From NCBI GenBank assembly GCA_023227965.1, contig JALOCA010000011.1, forward strand, positions 22,833-86,832: a stretch of 64,000 bases of DNA. Direction: 5' to 3'. Below are positions 61,821 to 64,000 of this stretch, piece by piece. Source of the stretch: Lentimicrobiaceae bacterium. GTDB lineage: Bacteria; Bacteroidota; Bacteroidia; Bacteroidales; JALOCA01. The position numbers and the translations under genes are program-made. The notes below the pieces were generated by a model that was not told the origin of the DNA, searched no databases, and worked only from the letters and a program-made list of their open reading frames with translations. Position 1 is the first letter of the stretch. Each line of letters opens with the position of its first letter.

Positions 61821-63371
61821 TTATTTTATCAATGTTATTTTACTCTGCAATATGTCCTTTCCGGTGGTTAGTCTTGCTATATAAATCCCGTTGGGTAATT
61901 GCGTTCCGTTGTTGGTTCCATCCCAGTTTATGCCAAAGCTTCCCTTGCTTTGCCGGCCACTTACCAGCGTACTAACCAATGCCCCGTTGAGGTTATATAT
62001 GTTCAGCGTTACATTGGTTTCGTATGGAAGGGTATAATTAAAGGTAAGCATAGTACGGAAGGGGTTAGGATAGCACGTAAGTGAAGGTTTATCGGTAAAC
62101 GTCATTACTTCTTTGTTTTTGAAGGATACCATATAGTAATCTGCTTTCCCTCCTGTCTTTAGCTTACGCTTTTCCTTGCTGAAGGTTACCGGGTTATATA
62201 CCCAGTAATCTTTTACATACGATAAGGTGGACTTGGTTCCGTAGTATTTTACAAGTTCAATGTCGCAACCGGCTGGCACAGTATCACTGATATAGGCATT
62301 TACTTCCACCAGCGTATCGCCGGCTACGGCTGCTCCCACACATACGCCATCCACATAGGCGGCTATTTCCTTTACCTGGTCGGCAGAATCCACTTCCACG
62401 TAAATAGGCACATAATCCGATGTTTCAGTATAAGTAAAGTTTTCTGCTTTTGCCATTTCGGTATCCTCTGCTTCACTGGCAAGCTGCCATGCAAAAGTTG
62501 TATAAGGGAAAAGGTGATCCTCGTAGTTTACCACTACCATATCGCCATATTTAAAAGGAACTATTCCGGAAGTGCCTATCCACACTCCGTTAACCTTAGC
62601 CATCGTCCAGTTTTGTGTTTTTATCATTTTCAGCTTGTTCATCATTACAGTTCCGAAAGCATCTGCCGGCATTTGTGAGTTGGGCAAAAAATAGCCTATC
62701 CAGTTATCATGGTTAGAATAAATGGTAACAGAAGTACCTGCATCCAGTACCGTTCCGGGTGTAGGCAGGATGCTTTTCCTGTGGTCGCTGTCCGTTGTAT
62801 AGATTTTATAACCCAGGGTGCTTTGGATAGTATTTAAATAATATGAAGTCCAATTAGTAATTTGATCATAATTAAGCCAGGTACCATAATCGCCAGGATT
62901 GTTCCATCCCAGGAAATTAATTCCCTCGGGGAAAGGCGTAATGGTACTTAACAGGTTCTGTGCATTAACCGGGTCATTGCCGGTACGTTGGAGGCGGGGG
63001 AAAGAGAGCCATTTCCAGCTTGCCTGGTCAAGGGGGATTTCGTTCCGGGTGCATTGTATTACGTTAATATTGCCATGCGCACTGCAATAATAAATTAATA
63101 TTCTATGGTCTCCATATACATATAATTTATTAATGCTGCCATATCCTACATAACAAACATCCAGCGGAGATACCCCGCCATATTCGCCGGGCAGCCTCAG
63201 GTTTTTTACCAATGAATCCGTTATATAACCTGTAACGGAGATTGCCTGATCACTTAGCGAGTCTATCTGTACTTTTATAAGTTCGTTAGTATCTGCCTGG
63301 CAAAAGCATGTTTTGCTAAAGGCAGTTAAAACAATAACAATAATAAATAAATATAAGTTTTTAGCCTTCAT
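61821..63371 (-). CDS. Large T9SS-sorted secreted protein
   Basis: 516 residues. Signal peptide (1-25, CFCQA), a beta-rich body with aromatic, Asn- and Gly-rich repeats (GDYGTWLNYDQ, VWIGTSGIVPFKYGD), then a T9SS C-terminal domain (about 430-516: CYPNPFRTMLTFNY, NGTQLPNGIYIARL). The body is not recognised. Adjacent to the beta-helix cargo, on the same strand, so they may be co-regulated. Secreted; function unknown. Confidence 0.78.
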   Translation of the reverse strand: MKAKNLYLFIIVIVLTAFSKTCFCQADTNELIKVQIDSLSDQAISVTGYITDSLVKNLRLPGEYGGVSPLDVCYVGYGSINKLYVYGDHRILIYYCSAHGNINVIQCTRNEIPLDQASWKWLSFPRLQRTGNDPVNAQNLLSTITPFPEGINFLGWNNPGDYGTWLNYDQITNWTSYYLNTIQSTLGYKIYTTDSDHRKSILPTPGTVLDAGTSVTIYSNHDNWIGYFLPNSQMPADAFGTVMMNKLKMIKTQNWTMAKVNGVWIGTSGIVPFKYGDMVVVNYEDHLFPYTTFAWQLASEAEDTEMAKAENFTYTETSDYVPIYVEVDSADQVKEIAAYVDGVCVGAAVAGDTLVEVNAYISDTVPAGCDIELVKYYGTKSTLSYVKDYWVYNPVTFSKEKRKLKTGGKADYYMVSFKNKEVMTFTDKPSLTCYPNPFRTMLTFNYTLPYETNVTLNIYNLNGALVSTLVSGRQSKGSFGINWDGTNNGTQLPNGIYIARLTTGKDILQSKITLIK

Positions 63372-63638
63372 AAAACAATATTTTCAAAGATTAGACAATA
63401 AAATTAGTTAAAAAAACAAGTTGATTTATTTAACGAGAAATTTCTGTTGGCTACATCTTTCTCCTCCTTTCCATAATGAACATTTATAAAAAAAATCATC
63501 AAAATGTTGTATGCTTTTTCAGGTTATTTTAAAAAATATTTCTGTTTTCTGAAGGTTGAATTAGTTAATTTAAAAATATGCTGGTTGGTAAATGGGTAAA
63601 TCTGTATTTGGAAATTATCAGGCTTCCGGCTAAAGAAA
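63372..63638. other. AT-rich intergenic region
   Basis: Upstream of the 516-residue T9SS gene. It contains only a weak minus-strand AATCTTTG (63384-63391) as a possible -7 element. Nothing else is seen until the tandem repeats. Confidence 0.5.
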
Positions 63639-63739
63639 AAGAGTGGTTGTTACCCTCTCCCAAGAGTGGTTGTTACCCTCTCCTAAGAGTGGTCGTTACC
63701 CTCCCCTAAGAGTGGTCGTTGCCCTCTTATAAGAGTGGA
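63639..63739 (+). repeat. Tandem repeat, 23-bp unit x 4.4
   Basis: Units start at 63639, 63662, 63685 and 63708, with a partial fifth (AAGAGTGGAT) at 63731. Consensus AAGAGTGGTTGTTACCCTCT plus CCT/CCC. Units 1-2 are near identical; unit 3 changes TTG to TCG and CTCT to CTCC; unit 4 changes TAC to TGC. Each unit can fold as AGAG(T)GG-TTGTTA-CCCTCT, a 6-bp stem with a bulged T. No spacers, so not a CRISPR array. Confidence 0.9.
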
Positions 63740-63758
63740 TGATTCACTTGTATAATAC

Positions 63759-63796
63759 AAAGTGGCTCTTTTTTGTCAGGGAGCCACTTTTGTTTT
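63759..63796. terminator. Strong hairpin with T-run (orientation uncertain)
   Basis: AAAGTGGCTC (63759-63768) pairs perfectly with GAGCCACTTT (63781-63790). On the plus strand it is followed by TGTTTTTT, so it terminates plus transcripts best, though the only gene beside it is the minus-strand DUF4469 gene ending at 63797, for which it may also serve. Confidence 0.7.
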
Positions 63797-64000
63797 TTAA
63801 CGGGTTACATTCAATACGTAATCAAAAACATAAGTCCGCACTTCGCTGAGTATTTTTGCCGAAGGCGAAAACTGGGTTGCAATATTCAGCTTATAATCAC
63901 CGTCAGGCAAAGTAGCGGGTACTATAAAAGTAAGTTTGGATGGATCGTTTATCAGCAGTGAGGTCTGCGGAATAGTTATTACCTCCGATGTCTGCTGGTT
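63797..64000 (-). CDS. C-terminal part of a DUF4469-type protein (5' end outside window)
   Basis: 67 residues visible, entering from the right edge: ...SEVITIPQTSLLINDPSKL, TFIVPATLPDGDYKLNIATQ and a final YVFDYVLNVTR, then TAA. The pattern (strand, VPATLPDGDYKL, QFS, V-R-T) fits the Ig-like DUF4469 C-terminal domain of Bacteroidota HU-like DNA-binding proteins. The N-terminus is outside the window. Confidence 0.6.
   Translation of the reverse strand, partial: NQQTSEVITIPQTSLLINDPSKLTFIVPATLPDGDYKLNIATQFSPSAKILSEVRTYVFDYVLNVTR

Noticed and set aside
63639..63739. CRISPR array
   Set aside because: Units are directly adjacent with no spacers, vary between copies, and no cas gene is present.
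1..64000. tRNA, rRNA, insertion sequence, prophage or integrase genes
   Set aside because: No cloverleaf-like TTCGA arm pattern, rRNA signature, transposase or integrase motif was seen on either strand.

Overview
This window is chromosomal DNA from a Bacteroidota bacterium, most likely a fermentative, anaerobic Bacteroidales-type lineage. The evidence is the AT-rich sequence, the recurring Bacteroidota -7 promoter motif TAnnTTTG in front of many genes, type IX secretion (T9SS) C-terminal sorting domains on three proteins, DUF5686 and TonB-dependent outer-membrane proteins with carboxypeptidase-regulatory-like domains, and family markers such as IPExxxVDY, DUF4296, DUF5689 and DUF4469. A phosphate butyryltransferase/butyrate kinase pair points to butyrate or branched-chain acyl-phosphate metabolism. 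Most of the window is housekeeping DNA with tight operons.

Layout. 1-2.6 kb: ABC-2 exporter operon (ATPase, permease) followed by an HTH protein cut by the left edge. 2.7-4.3 kb: YfcC/DcuC-type carrier. 4.5-7.8 kb: acpP-fabF-rnc-IPExxxVDY-membrane methyltransferase. 8-11.8 kb: manA, deoC, a T9SS-sorted thioredoxin-like protein, a small membrane protein and a lipoprotein. 11.8-15 kb: recQ, an OmpH/Skp-like protein and a DUF4296 lipoprotein. 15.4-19.1 kb: AhpD-like protein, DUF5686 outer-membrane protein, lptB. 19.1-25.3 kb: ileS-traR/dksA-lspA-atpD-atpC. 25.4-26.4 kb: a 34-residue basic protein, repeats and a broken nucleotidyltransferase. 26.4-34.2 kb: lipA-lipB-glycosyltransferase, lysS, and a PHP-phosphoesterase/GT39 pair. 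34.9-39.9 kb: RND adaptor, tsaB, an unknown protein, buk and ptb. 40-49.2 kb: M64 peptidase, divIC-like gene, priA, an rRNA methyltransferase, a PAP2 phosphatase, a second DUF5686 protein and a YwqK/MORN lipoprotein. 49.2-57.1 kb: dihydroorotase, a Dpm1-like glycosyltransferase, and a divergent endonuclease / TonB receptor / DUF5689 lipoprotein unit. 57.3-64 kb: lepA, two large T9SS cargo proteins and the end of a DUF4469 protein.

No complete undescribed defence or mobile system is visible. The unusual material lies between genes: (i) four 23-bp tandem hairpin-forming units followed by a strong hairpin with a T-run near 63.7 kb; (ii) a promoter plus terminator with no gene, a candidate small RNA at 59.2 kb; (iii) a one-base-frameshifted mini-ORF and an orphan terminator at 34.5-34.8 kb; (iv) a doubly broken nucleotidyltransferase at 26.0 kb; (v) an AhpD-like gene whose frame continues plausibly past a TGA at 15.75 kb; (vi) an open frame without ATG between buk and its convergent neighbour. 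Starts were moved inward from the longest frame where a promoter motif, family alignment or neighbouring gene made that more likely.
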